Positions 35,919 to 43,607 are shown, counted from the first letter of the stretch. The stretch: 64,000 nt of DNA from Lentimicrobiaceae bacterium (GCA_020636745.1 JACJXH010000001.1:620001-684000), one strand, 5' to 3'. The notes: a model not told the origin generated them from the sequence alone. A program made the numbers and translations.

Positions 35919-36380
35919 CTACTTAGCCATTTCCACCCACTTTCGCACCAGCCCGATCTCCTTGCGGATAAGGAGCGTTTCCGGCGCCGCCTGCCAGTCC
36001 CCCAGTGTAACCAATACCTCCGGTTGTAATTGAGACAGGTCATTCTGACTGAAGTAAAGATACAAAACCATTACTCGTAACCCGTCAAGACGCTGAGCGT
36101 TATCGGCGTTGGTTGTGTTTTTGGTAAGGTAATTCTCAAAAATTTGCAACAAGGTATCTTTGGCCGGTAGTGACGGCACCATAATATTGAGCTTGCGTAG
36201 GACAACAAAGGTTGGCATACGCGGAATGGTAGTCCGGTGATTAAAGTAGCTATCAGGAATATCAATAGTGATCGATTCTTCCTGAAAATTCACCCAGAGG
36301 TAGAGCGAGTCAATGGGTTGTTGGGCATATGAAATGTTGCTCAGTGCGATAAAGAAAATTAGTATGATTGTTTTTTTCAT
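35919..36380 (-). CDS. Small secreted protein of unknown function
   Basis: A 153-residue protein with a signal peptide (residues 1-20, ending SYAQ). The mature part is mixed alpha/beta with no recognised motif (LWVNFQEESITIDIPDSYF, LPAKDTLLQIFENYL, GLVRKWVEMAK). There is no Cys and no sorting domain. It lies downstream of a T9SS gene and between dispersed repeats, which suggests accessory status. Its end is 25 bp from repeat copy 1. Confidence 0.6.
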   Translation of the reverse strand: MKKTIILIFFIALSNISYAQQPIDSLYLWVNFQEESITIDIPDSYFNHRTTIPRMPTFVVLRKLNIMVPSLPAKDTLLQIFENYLTKNTTNADNAQRLDGLRVMVLYLYFSQNDLSQLQPEVLVTLGDWQAAPETLLIRKEIGLVRKWVEMAK

Positions 36381-36387
36381 TTTTTAG

Positions 36388-36413
36388 ACAGGATTAACAG
36401 GATTAACAGGATT
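36388..36413. repeat. Three-unit ACAGGATTA microsatellite
   Basis: ACAGGATTA is repeated about three times, immediately upstream of the start of the small secreted protein gene. Simple repeats of this type recur in intergenic DNA of related genomes (from memory). Confidence 0.7.
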
Positions 36414-36459
36414 TTTTGCTTATTTGCCTTTGCAACGTGATTTAACCAGCATGTACCGG

Positions 36460-36509
36460 AGCATATTACTATAGGGACACGACATGACGTGTCCCTAAAG
36501 TAATATGCT
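36460..36509. repeat. 22-bp inverted repeat (long hairpin) at the end of a T9SS gene
   Basis: The arms at 36460-36481 and 36488-36509 match at 21 of 22 positions around a 6-nt loop; the core reads TAGGGACACG / CGTGTCCCTA. The right arm overlaps the stop codon of the T9SS gene by two bases. No T-run follows on either strand, so it is more like a mobile palindromic element than a classical terminator. Confidence 0.85.
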
Positions 36510-38127
36510 ATTCCACCACAAACTTCGCCTTTCCCATCTGTTTGTTTCCAGAATAAACCACCGCCATATACAATCCTGGCCGCCAACCTGTTATACTGAG
36601 CCCGGTTTCGTTTACGCCTGAGTTAACATGCATTTCAGCCAATTGCCGGCCAAATATATCGTAACAGACAACCTGTATATTCTTATGGTATTCTGTATTT
36701 TCAAGTAAAAAGCGGATGTAATCCTTTGCCGGATTGGGTGCTGGTATTATGGGTATCAGGCTGATGCGGGCCTCATACTCACTACGGGTAGGAATATCCT
36801 CCACATTTACAATTACATCGCAGTCGCTCAGATCAATGGTTTTTGAAACAATCGGATCGGGGCAGAGGTAATCGTACTCCCGTGGGGCGGTGTAAATGCT
36901 GTCGTACGCAAGGCTAGTGTTGAATTTCATCAGGATAATGTCCTGATCCAATTCACTGCCAACCACAGCCCCTGCCAAAAGTTTGTTGTCTGACGTAACC
37001 ATGAGGCCAACCGGAGCATGTGCAGTCCGGTGTATTATTGAATTGTGCCAACCGCCCAGGGAATCTAGCTCATGCAGGCCAAACCAACCGGGATAAGGTG
37101 TGTTTTCATCAACAAAGCGGGTACATGCAAATAATTTTCCATCTTCGGTAAAGGATGGATTTACCATAAAACCCTCGGCCCACTTATTATCAATCAACGG
37201 AATATCAACAAGTGAATCTGCCAGTAGATTCCCGTTTATATCATACTTAAGTAGCCTTGGCAGTGAACTTGGCCAGATGGACTGATCAACAGCGCCTACA
37301 TAAAAGCTGCCGCTTTCATGCTGGGTTGCCCAACCGGCTATGGAATAGGCTAAAGTGTCGGTTGCTTTGTAAACACTTACCCATTCCTCCTGGCGGCTGC
37401 TGTCGGCAAGGATGGCCATGGCTTTTAACCTGCATCGGTTATTTATCCCGCCCGTAGCTACTGAATCATCGCACCAATAGCACAAGCCGCCGATAAAAAA
37501 GTCTTCGTCAGGGGTGACAACCAAATCATAAGGTTCATTATAACTTATAAAGGGATGGTTTGCAGTTAGAGCATAAGGCTCAATCCAAAGCACATCACCC
37601 GTAGCGTTTAAACGGAACAGATGTATTCTAGGGTTGTTGCTGTTGGCACTATATCCCATGGTTAGCATTATATAGCCACCATCCTGCAATTGTTGAATTT
37701 CAACTCCCCAGTCGGGACTATTATCATCAGTGCGAAATACTTTACACCATTCAAGATCGCCACAGGCATCGTGTTTTGTAATTCCTATATCATTTACTGT
37801 CCACCGGTCATGGCTGCCGCAAATGATAAAGCCACCGTCAGATGTTGTAGAAAGAAAGGAAGGATAATTGAGATTTCCCAACCCCGACCCCGGCATTCCA
37901 ATGGTTAAATCATATAGTACGTTACCATTAATATCTGTTTTTATGATCCATCCACGGGTGTCGGGAAAAAAATCGTAAGACCCAAGAATAATATTGCCTC
38001 CATCATAGCTTTCGATTAGGCTACGGAAGTTTTCTCTTCTATTAGACATACCAAATGTGTGTTCCCAACTCTGCGAAATACAAATTTGATTGTAGATTAA
38101 AAGAAGTAACAAGAGTATCTTTCTCAT
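36508..38127 (-). CDS. T9SS type A sorting-domain protein with repeated propeller-like blades
   Basis: A 539-residue exported protein with a short signal peptide (MRKILLLLLLIYNQICISQS). Residues of about 25-440 contain repeated blade-like units typical of beta-propellers (SYDGGNIILGSYD, TSDGGFIICGSHD, LQDGGYIMLTMGY, DLVVTPDEDFFIGGLC). The C-terminal 80 residues (PAPNPAKDYIRFLLE, VCYDIFGRQLAEM, GLYMAVVYSGN) are a type A T9SS sorting domain. The substrate or ligand is unknown. It lies in the repeat-bracketed segment, and its stop codon overlaps a long inverted repeat. Confidence 0.82.
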   Translation of the reverse strand: MRKILLLLLLIYNQICISQSWEHTFGMSNRRENFRSLIESYDGGNIILGSYDFFPDTRGWIIKTDINGNVLYDLTIGMPGSGLGNLNYPSFLSTTSDGGFIICGSHDRWTVNDIGITKHDACGDLEWCKVFRTDDNSPDWGVEIQQLQDGGYIMLTMGYSANSNNPRIHLFRLNATGDVLWIEPYALTANHPFISYNEPYDLVVTPDEDFFIGGLCYWCDDSVATGGINNRCRLKAMAILADSSRQEEWVSVYKATDTLAYSIAGWATQHESGSFYVGAVDQSIWPSSLPRLLKYDINGNLLADSLVDIPLIDNKWAEGFMVNPSFTEDGKLFACTRFVDENTPYPGWFGLHELDSLGGWHNSIIHRTAHAPVGLMVTSDNKLLAGAVVGSELDQDIILMKFNTSLAYDSIYTAPREYDYLCPDPIVSKTIDLSDCDVIVNVEDIPTRSEYEARISLIPIIPAPNPAKDYIRFLLENTEYHKNIQVVCYDIFGRQLAEMHVNSGVNETGLSITGWRPGLYMAVVYSGNKQMGKAKFVVE

Positions 38128-38188
38128 AATAATCTGGTATTATGCAGGGAATCCGGATACAAAATCCAGTTTCCCTGCAAAGTTTATT

Positions 38189-39316
38189 TTAACGAGAAAT
38201 GATGACATTTGCATTGCCAAAATATTTATCTCCGGATGCTAATCTGACAATGTAACTACCTGATTTAAAATCTCTGGTATCAAGAATAATCTGGTCAAAC
38301 TGACGATTGAGGTTTCTACTAAATACTTTTCTGCCATACTCATCTATAACCTCAATTACACCCTGAGTTTTATAATTGTAAGTATTATATTCTATGGTGA
38401 TAAAATCCTTGGCGGGGTTGGGGTAAACCTTCAGGTAAGTTAGCGCAGGAAGTACCGGTTTTACCCGTGGGTTTATTACTTCAGCACTTTTGGTTAAATC
38501 CGGTTCAAGATATGGTTCGTAGTATTCAAGCAGGTTGTTGGCAACCAACATCCCTCTTGCACCTGCAGAGACAACCGGGCTGCTATACAGAAGAAAGTTG
38601 TTCAATGGCTCCGTATCAAGGGTGTCTATCGGTTGGTTTTCTATAAGCCATTGCATAAATACCTGTTGCTGGCTGAGTTCTGAGAGTTCTGCTTCTGTAA
38701 GTAGAATTTCGTTGCTAATAGTATTCCATTTATTTAAGGCTGAAGTGGTATCACCGTTTTCAAGAAGCAGCCAGGCCTGTTTCATAAGTGAAACCGCGCT
38801 GCCATCGGCAGCAAGCAGGGCTATGAGCGTATCGGTTGGAACAGGTATGGAATCTGTAAGTGAAACTGAAAGTAAGCGATTGAAACCATAATTGTAAAAC
38901 TGCATATCCATGTCCCTTTTAGCTTCCATCAACTCTTTGGCAGATAGTAAAAATATCCCTTCAAGGATTTCGTCTTTCATGTAATCGGGCATAGGCTCAA
39001 GGCGCATATCCAATTCCTGCATAATGATTTCCGATTTCGCACTATGAGGATTGGCCACCATTATATCTCGGATCATGGCATTGTTGAGCAATTCTTCGCG
39101 GTTAATGGATGATTTAAGCACTGTGTCTGAAACAAAAGGAGAATACTCTAATATTGAATTTCTAACCTCCAGCGCTTCTGAGGGTGATGCAAGGTTTACT
39201 TCTAGAACTTTATCGGAAGTTTCTCCTTCATCAATGAGTGTAATTAGTGTTTCTGAAGTATTTACAGATTCCGCTTTTGATGTTTTTTTGTTCATGTAAT
39301 ACGAGACCTTCATCAT
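38189..39316 (-). pseudogene. 5'-truncated T9SS type A protein gene (no signal peptide)
   Basis: A 375-codon open frame ending in a complete type A sorting domain (LKVYPNPAKDFITIEYN, VIDEYGRKVFSRNL, SGSYIVRLASGDKYFG). It starts in the middle of a module: there is no signal peptide, and the opening residues are polar. The segment INREELLNNAMIRDIMVANPHSAKSE resembles, from memory, the C-terminal part of much larger T9SS proteins in this phylum. An in-frame stop lies just upstream of the ATG, so no hidden extension exists. Without a signal peptide the product could not reach T9SS. It is best read as the surviving 3' end of a larger gene cut near 39.32 kb, next to repeat copy 2. Confidence 0.65.
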
Positions 39317-39335
39317 GCGGGTTTTTAAAGTTTAT

Positions 39336-39363
39336 AAAAAAATCGCATCTCAAAGCAGATGCG
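39336..39363 (-). terminator. Rho-independent terminator (minus strand)
   Basis: A perfect 7-bp stem (CGCATCT 39344-39350 with AGATGCG 39357-39363) has a 6-nt loop and is followed on the minus strand by seven T residues. It lies upstream of the truncated T9SS frame. It could end the purine nucleoside phosphorylase transcript or a short RNA starting near 39424. Confidence 0.75.
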
Positions 39364-39424
39364 CTACTTTGTTAATTATTCCCGGTCTGAATGTAATCCC
39401 CAACCGTCTGGCAACGGTACATTA
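39336..39424 (-). ncRNA. Candidate small RNA, about 89 nt, unidentified
   Basis: An exact -7 box (TACATTTG, minus strand, 39438-39431) is followed after about 60 nt by a strong terminator hairpin and seven T residues. The interval contains no reading frame and a small hairpin ACCGT-TGCCAG-ACGGT. It matches no RNA family I know. It may instead be the leftover leader of the truncated T9SS gene. Confidence 0.3.
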
Positions 39425-39430
39425 TAGTCG

Positions 39431-39438
39431 CAAATGTA
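39431..39438 (-). promoter_or_regulatory. Candidate -7 box (TACATTTG) ahead of the small RNA candidate
   Basis: Exact TAnnTTTG match on the minus strand. No -33 TTTG lies at the expected distance, so the promoter is only a candidate. Confidence 0.35.
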
Positions 39439-39599
39439 CTGACTTTTTGTTATCAGGACTTAGTTGAAATCTGATATCTCAAAAAATATTATTAATTTAA
39501 CATGGCAGGTTTATTGTTTCTTAGTCATAATTGAGGTAACGTTTTGCTTATAAATAAATTAAGTACTCCTTCCGGATGAATTCCGGATTTCGGTTCCAT

Positions 39600-39728
39600 A
39601 TTTAGCTTCGCTGAGCCTGTTTGCCAGGTTGCCCTTACAGTCAGGCGGGCCTGCTGCTATGCACAAGCAGACAAGCTCCCTTCGGTCGGTTTGGATTTCG
39701 GTGCCGAAAGGCCATCGGGAACGAATTT
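39600..39728. repeat. Dispersed 129-bp element, copy 2
   Basis: Gap-free match to copy 1 (35766-35894) with three substitutions, same orientation, 3834 bp apart. It is followed by a GACTTCT tandem tract that reaches to about 40 bp from the stop codon of the purine nucleoside phosphorylase gene. Each copy thus sits just 3' of a minus-strand gene. Confidence 0.9.
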
Positions 39729-39767
39729 TTGACTTCTGACTTCTGACTACTGACTTTTGCCCTCGAC

Positions 39768-40583
39768 CTATTTGGGAATGTGTTTAAGAAAATTCATAAA
39801 CAATCTTGTCAGCGACTTTTCTGCTATAGCTGCTGTTGCGATAATCTCTGCGAGCTCAACCGGTTTCAGGTTGTCAGGATCACATTCATCGGTAATCACA
39901 CTAACGGCTGCGCAGGGAAGCTGCATATGGTTGCAGGCAATGACTTCGGGCACGGTTGACATTCCCACCAAATCGGCGCCTATTGTCCTCAGGTAGCGAT
40001 ATTCTGCAGCTGTTTCAAGGTTAGGGCCTGACACAGCGGCGTACACCCCCTGGTGCAGGTTAATTTGCTCAGCTTTTGCCGATGTCAGCATCCTTTGCAA
40101 CATTTCGGGATTATAAGCCCTGCTCATATCTGGAAACCGCACACCCAGACTTTCATCATTAGGACCAATCAATGGATTAGTTCCTAAAAGGTTAATATGG
40201 TCGGTAATCAGCATCAGGCTTCCTTTTTTAAATGAAAGATTGATGCCACCGGCTGCATTGGAGAGCAAAATCTGTTTTACGCCCAGTAGTTTCATCACAC
40301 GGATGGGGAACACAATCTGTTGCATTGAGTAGCCTTCGTAATAATGAAACCGCCCCTGCATAGCCAGCACCTGATGGCCATTAAGTCGTCCGTAAATGAG
40401 CTTGCCCTTGTGAGTCTCCACTGTTGAAACCGGAAAATGAGGAATGTCGCTATAGTCTATTATTTTATCGGCAACTATCTGATGGGCCAGATCGCCCAAT
40501 CCTGTGCCCAATACCAGTCCTGTTACCGGTGAGTCAATTCCTTCTTTTCTTAAAAAATCTACAGTTTCTGTCAGCAGTTTCAT
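39768..40583 (-). CDS. Purine-nucleoside phosphorylase, trimeric (PNP/MTAP) family
   Basis: A 271-residue salvage enzyme that splits purine nucleosides with phosphate. The phosphate loop is VLGTGLGDLAHQI (residues 24-36), followed by GRFHYYEGY and the family signature VSGPNLETAAEYRYLRTIGA (184-203), with E190 as the purine-binding glutamate and M208 in the ribose site. At the position of human PNP Asn243, which reads the 6-oxo group, this protein has D232 (SVITDECDP). The spacing E190-M208-D232 equals human E201-M219-N243 exactly. Asp here is typical of enzymes that accept 6-aminopurines, so specificity may differ from a guanosine/inosine PNP. It is divergent from the DUF493 gene. Confidence 0.92.
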   Translation of the reverse strand: MKLLTETVDFLRKEGIDSPVTGLVLGTGLGDLAHQIVADKIIDYSDIPHFPVSTVETHKGKLIYGRLNGHQVLAMQGRFHYYEGYSMQQIVFPIRVMKLLGVKQILLSNAAGGINLSFKKGSLMLITDHINLLGTNPLIGPNDESLGVRFPDMSRAYNPEMLQRMLTSAKAEQINLHQGVYAAVSGPNLETAAEYRYLRTIGADLVGMSTVPEVIACNHMQLPCAAVSVITDECDPDNLKPVELAEIIATAAIAEKSLTRLFMNFLKHIPK

Positions 40584-40672
40584 GTTTATAGTTATTTTGG
40601 ATGGCTGGTTTTGAGCAAACGGAATAAAGCGGCAAATTAAATAAAATCTGTGTACAAATAAAATTCAGGACG

Positions 40673-40957
40673 GTGGGAAAACAACAGAATGAGGAATTTT
40701 TTATCAGGCTTCATGAGCAATTAAATAAGCATGGCATCTGGCCTTCGGTGTATATGTTCAAATTTATTATTCCTGACAATAACCGCGATTATGCGATGTT
40801 ACGCAGCCTTTTTGGAGATGAGTCGCGTGTTTTTACCCGACATTCATCGGGGGGCAAATACATTTCAGTTACGGTGAAAGAGTTGATGCTGAATCCGGAA
40901 GAAGTGATTGAAAGGTATAGGTTGGCTTCTGATATTGAAGGGATTATATCCTTGTAA
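40673..40957 (+). CDS. DUF493 (YbeD-like) family protein
   Basis: A 94-residue small cytoplasmic protein starting with GTG at 40673 (MGKQQNEEFFIRLHEQLNK). The ferredoxin-like fold pattern of DUF493/YbeD is visible: WPSVYMFKFIIPDNNRDYA, then the strand SGGKYISVTVKELML and a terminal helix NPEEVIERYRLAS. YbeD has a regulatory (ACT-like) fold, but its ligand is not established. It is convergent with rny, and a strong bidirectional terminator separates them. Confidence 0.85.
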   Translation: MGKQQNEEFFIRLHEQLNKHGIWPSVYMFKFIIPDNNRDYAMLRSLFGDESRVFTRHSSGGKYISVTVKELMLNPEEVIERYRLASDIEGIISL

Positions 40958-40983
40958 ATTTTCTAAAATTTCAAGTAGCCTGA

Positions 40984-41026
40984 CCAATAAAAAAGCGCTG
41001 CATCAAATGCAGCGCTTTTTTATTGG
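40984..41026. terminator. Bidirectional terminator with perfect 20-bp arms
   Basis: The arms 40984-41003 and 41007-41026 pair perfectly around a 3-nt loop. A/T runs at the outer ends of both arms give a T-tail in either direction. It ends both the DUF493 gene (plus) and ribonuclease Y (minus). Confidence 0.92.
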
Positions 41027-41039
41027 ATATTGCACTGTG

Positions 41040-42581
41040 TTACTTGGCGAAACTAATGGCTCTGGTTTCGCGGATAACCGTAATTTTAATCTGGCCGGGA
41101 TAGGTCATTTCGTCCTGAATCTTTTTGGAAAGATCGTAGGAGATTTTGTTGGCCTCTTCGTCAGACACTTTATCGGCACCAACCATTACCCTGAGTTCGC
41201 GGCCTGCCTGAATGGCATAAGTTTTAACAACTCCAGGGTAGGAGAGGGCGAGTTCTTCAAGATGGTTAAGGCGTTGAATGTAAGCTTCAACTACTTCGCG
41301 GCGTGCTCCCGGGCGTGCTCCGGAAATGGCATCGCACACCTGAACGATAGGAGCAATCAGGCTTTCCATTTCAATTTCATCATGGTGAGCACCAATGGCA
41401 TTGCAAATATCTGCAGGCTCTTTATACCGTTCGGCAAGTTTCATGCCCAGGATAGCGTGTGGCAATTCCGGTTCATTGTCGGGAACTTTGCCTATGTCAT
41501 GCAGCAATCCGGCACGTTTGGCTTTTTTGGGGCTGAGGCCAAGTTCGGCTGCCATGGTGGCGCATAGATTGGCTACTTCTTTCGAGTGTTGCAACAGATT
41601 CTGACCGTATGATGAGCGGTACTTCATTTTACCAATCATACGTATAAGCTCAGGATGAAGTCCGTGTATGCCCAGGTCGATGCTGGTGCGCTTACCGGTT
41701 TCAATAATTTCCTGTTCAATTTGTTTTTTAACCTTGCCAACAACTTCTTCGATACGGGCAGGGTGGATGCGACCATCGGTAACCAGTTTGTGCAGAGACA
41801 GGCGGGCGATTTCGCGCCTTACCGGGTCAAATCCCGAAAGGATAATGGCATCTGGTGAATCATCAATCACAATTTCAACTCCGGTGAGTGCTTCAAGGGT
41901 ACGTATATTGCGGCCTTCGCGACCGATAATGCGGCCTTTAATTTCTTCACTTTCAATGTTGAAAACCGAAACACTGTTTTCAATCGCATGTTCAGCGGCA
42001 GTTCGCTGAATGGTTTCAATTACAATTTTTTTGGCTTCATTGTTGGCTGTAAGCTTGGCGTCTTCCACAATGTCTTTGATATGAACCATTGCTTCGGCTT
42101 TGGCTTCATCCTTAAGGGTTTCAATCAGCAACGATTTGGCTTCGCTGCCCGACATGCCCGAGATGGTTTCAAGTTGTTCAACCTGCTGCTTTATGGCTTT
42201 GTCAAGTTCGGCTTGTTTCTTGTTTAAGAGTTCAAGCTGTGCAGTTAGGTTGTCTTTAACGACGCTGACTTCTTTTTGTTTGCGTTGAATTTCTTCAAAT
42301 TTTTGAGATACGGATGCTTCTTTCTGTTTGAGTCTGTTTTCGTTTTTTGCAATTTCCTTGTTTTTTTCCTGAAAAGTGTTTTCGTAGTCGGCCTTCAGTT
42401 GAAGAAACTTCTCTTTGGCCTGTAGCATTTTATCCTTTTTTATCATTTCGCCTTTTTCTTCGGCGTCTTTAAGGATTTGTTCACTCTTTTTTTCGATGGC
42501 TTTTCTTAGCAGAGTGCTGGTTATCAGCCCTCCAACCACAAGACCAACCATGGCGGCAATGATTATAAGTAATGTCTCCAT
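41040..42581 (-). CDS. rny: Ribonuclease Y
   Basis: A 513-residue membrane-anchored endoribonuclease that initiates mRNA decay. An N-terminal membrane helix (LLIIIAAMVGLVVGGLITS) is followed by a long coiled coil (about 25-200). A KH domain is next (GRIIGREGRNIRTLEALTG, VEIVIDDSPDAIILSG), then an HD metal-dependent phosphodiesterase domain with HDIGK near residue 358 and AIGAHHDEIEMES. The length and order are those of full RNase Y. Upstream on the same strand lie the ncRNA, zapA and a coiled-coil protein gene. Confidence 0.96.
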   Translation of the reverse strand: METLLIIIAAMVGLVVGGLITSTLLRKAIEKKSEQILKDAEEKGEMIKKDKMLQAKEKFLQLKADYENTFQEKNKEIAKNENRLKQKEASVSQKFEEIQRKQKEVSVVKDNLTAQLELLNKKQAELDKAIKQQVEQLETISGMSGSEAKSLLIETLKDEAKAEAMVHIKDIVEDAKLTANNEAKKIVIETIQRTAAEHAIENSVSVFNIESEEIKGRIIGREGRNIRTLEALTGVEIVIDDSPDAIILSGFDPVRREIARLSLHKLVTDGRIHPARIEEVVGKVKKQIEQEIIETGKRTSIDLGIHGLHPELIRMIGKMKYRSSYGQNLLQHSKEVANLCATMAAELGLSPKKAKRAGLLHDIGKVPDNEPELPHAILGMKLAERYKEPADICNAIGAHHDEIEMESLIAPIVQVCDAISGARPGARREVVEAYIQRLNHLEELALSYPGVVKTYAIQAGRELRVMVGADKVSDEEANKISYDLSKKIQDEMTYPGQIKITVIRETRAISFAK

Positions 42582-42630
42582 TGGGTAATTTGATTAGTTT
42601 GAGATATGATGAATGGAGGAAAAAAGAGAC

Positions 42631-42780
42631 AAAAAAACCCGCAAAGATTCAGTGTTTTGGTAAACCCCAAAACGACATAAATGAGGCTGCCAGGGACATC
42701 AAACTTCCAATGCTCTCCTGAGAGAGACCCGGCCGAAACCGGGGTAAGGCCTGTTCTTAATCCTGTACTGAGCTTTGCCC
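42631..42780 (-). ncRNA. Structured ncRNA between zapA and rny, candidate 6S RNA
   Basis: On the minus strand an RNA of about 150 nt can be drawn with a closing helix: GCAAAGCUCAGU (42778-42767) against ACUGAAUCUUUGC (42653-42641), immediately followed by seven U residues (42637-42631). Inside are a GC-rich hairpin (CCCGG-UUUCGG-CCGGG), CUCUC-UCAG-GAGAG and GUUUUGG-GGUUUA-CCAAAAC. A one-mismatch -7 box (CAACTTTG, 42788-42781) sits upstream. Its position directly downstream of zapA, same strand, equals that of ssrS in E. coli, which suggests the transcription regulator 6S RNA. The only overlapping reading frame has no protein-like features. That it is structured is fairly sure; the 6S identity is inference. 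Confidence 0.55.
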
Positions 42781-42872
42781 CAAAGTTGAAAATGTTGAGT
42801 TTACAAACTTGGTGAATCAATGCGGGATATCGTAAATTTTTTTCAAAGAACTTAGCAAAACTCTGTATTCAA

Positions 42873-43154
42873 TTAAACATCTGTTAATATTTCATCAATT
42901 TCTTCCAGCTTTGACAGTAACCCCGAGTCAGAAAACTTTTTCTGGGTTTCCAGATCTATGGCAGTGGTCGAAAACTGCAAAGCCACCATGGCCAAAAGGT
43001 CTTGTTTGTCTTTATACTCAAAGTAGCTTGCATACTTTTTTATTTGTTCATCGATAGCTTTGGCTGCTGCTCTCAGTGTTTCTTCTTCGCTCCGGCTAAT
43101 GGTAAGCTTGTAAGATCTGTCGGCAATCATCACCGTTATCGATATTTCATCCAT
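42873..43154 (-). CDS. zapA: Cell division protein ZapA
   Basis: A 93-residue protein. The N-terminal strand-turn-strand (ISITVMIADRSYKLTISRSEEE), followed by a long helix with AAKAIDEQIKKYASYF and a coiled-coil tail, matches ZapA, which cross-links FtsZ filaments at the division site. It is preceded by a small coiled-coil gene (17-bp gap) and followed by the ncRNA and rny, all on the minus strand. Confidence 0.9.
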   Translation of the reverse strand: MDEISITVMIADRSYKLTISRSEEETLRAAAKAIDEQIKKYASYFEYKDKQDLLAMVALQFSTTAIDLETQKKFSDSGLLSKLEEIDEILTDV

Positions 43155-43171
43155 TTGTTAATTAACAGGTT

Positions 43172-43459
43172 TTATTTATTTAAGAGTCCGATGCAATGGT
43201 CAATTTCCCGCACAAGTTCATTAATTTTTAGTTTTACTTCTGTCCGGCTTTCTTCCTTGTTTAATGTTTTTGCCAGTTTAAGCGTTGTAAGTTTTTCATT
43301 CAATTCAAAAATTCTCCGTTCAAGCTTTTCAATGTCGTTTTTCAATCCGGCTACCTCTTCGGCCAATTGCTTGTTTTCCCGATGAAGTGCTCCGTTTTTT
43401 TCAATAAGCCTGCGCACTTTGTATGCTATTCCGGCTACGAGTGTTTCGGCATTTTTCAT
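43172..43459 (-). CDS. Small coiled-coil protein upstream of zapA (ZapB-like)
   Basis: A 95-residue protein that is almost entirely helical, with heptad-like spacing (RRLIEKNGALHRENKQLAEE, LKNDIEKLERRIFELNEKL) and no signal peptide. The ATG at 43459 is chosen because a canonical promoter at 43481-43511 would start transcription after the longer frame's ATG at 43510. Small coiled-coil proteins next to zapA are common in this phylum and may assist FtsZ-ring assembly as ZapB does in E. coli, but no direct homology to ZapB is claimed. Confidence 0.75.
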   Translation of the reverse strand: MKNAETLVAGIAYKVRRLIEKNGALHRENKQLAEEVAGLKNDIEKLERRIFELNEKLTTLKLAKTLNKEESRTEVKLKINELVREIDHCIGLLNK

Positions 43460-43480
43460 GAAAACCTTAGTTAGAAGCAG

Positions 43481-43511
43481 CAAATATATGTTAAAGTTTC
43501 TTACATACAAA
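43481..43511 (-). promoter_or_regulatory. Canonical Bacteroidota promoter (TTTG-N19-TATATTTG) of the zapB-like/zapA operon
   Basis: On the minus strand, TTTG at 43511-43508 and an exact TAnnTTTG box at 43488-43481 are 19 bp apart. The predicted start is near 43476, about 17 nt ahead of the ATG at 43459. It is the most complete promoter found in the window. Confidence 0.7.
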
Positions 43512-43607
43512 CTGCCCGTTGGGCTTTACACGGCCATTTTTCTTCAAATATAATCATTTATTGGGCGCAAAAGGTGATTTTTTATAATTTTAATAAAATT
43601 TTCAGTT

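Noticed and set aside
36508..36518. Classical terminator for the T9SS gene at the long palindrome
   Set aside because: The stem starts within the stop codon and is not followed by a T-run on the minus strand, so it does not fit an intrinsic terminator.
35766..39728. Composite transposon or insertion sequence
   Set aside because: The flanking repeats contain no transposase, no terminal inverted repeats and no target duplication that I can see; treated as dispersed repeats instead.
42720..42800. TPP riboswitch suggested by CTGAGAG on the plus strand
   Set aside because: Only this short motif matches; the other conserved TPP elements are absent and no thiamine gene is adjacent.
42563..42820. 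85-codon frame on the minus strand between zapA and rny
   Set aside because: It overlaps the rny start and covers a strongly base-paired region better explained as an ncRNA; no domain or signal is visible.
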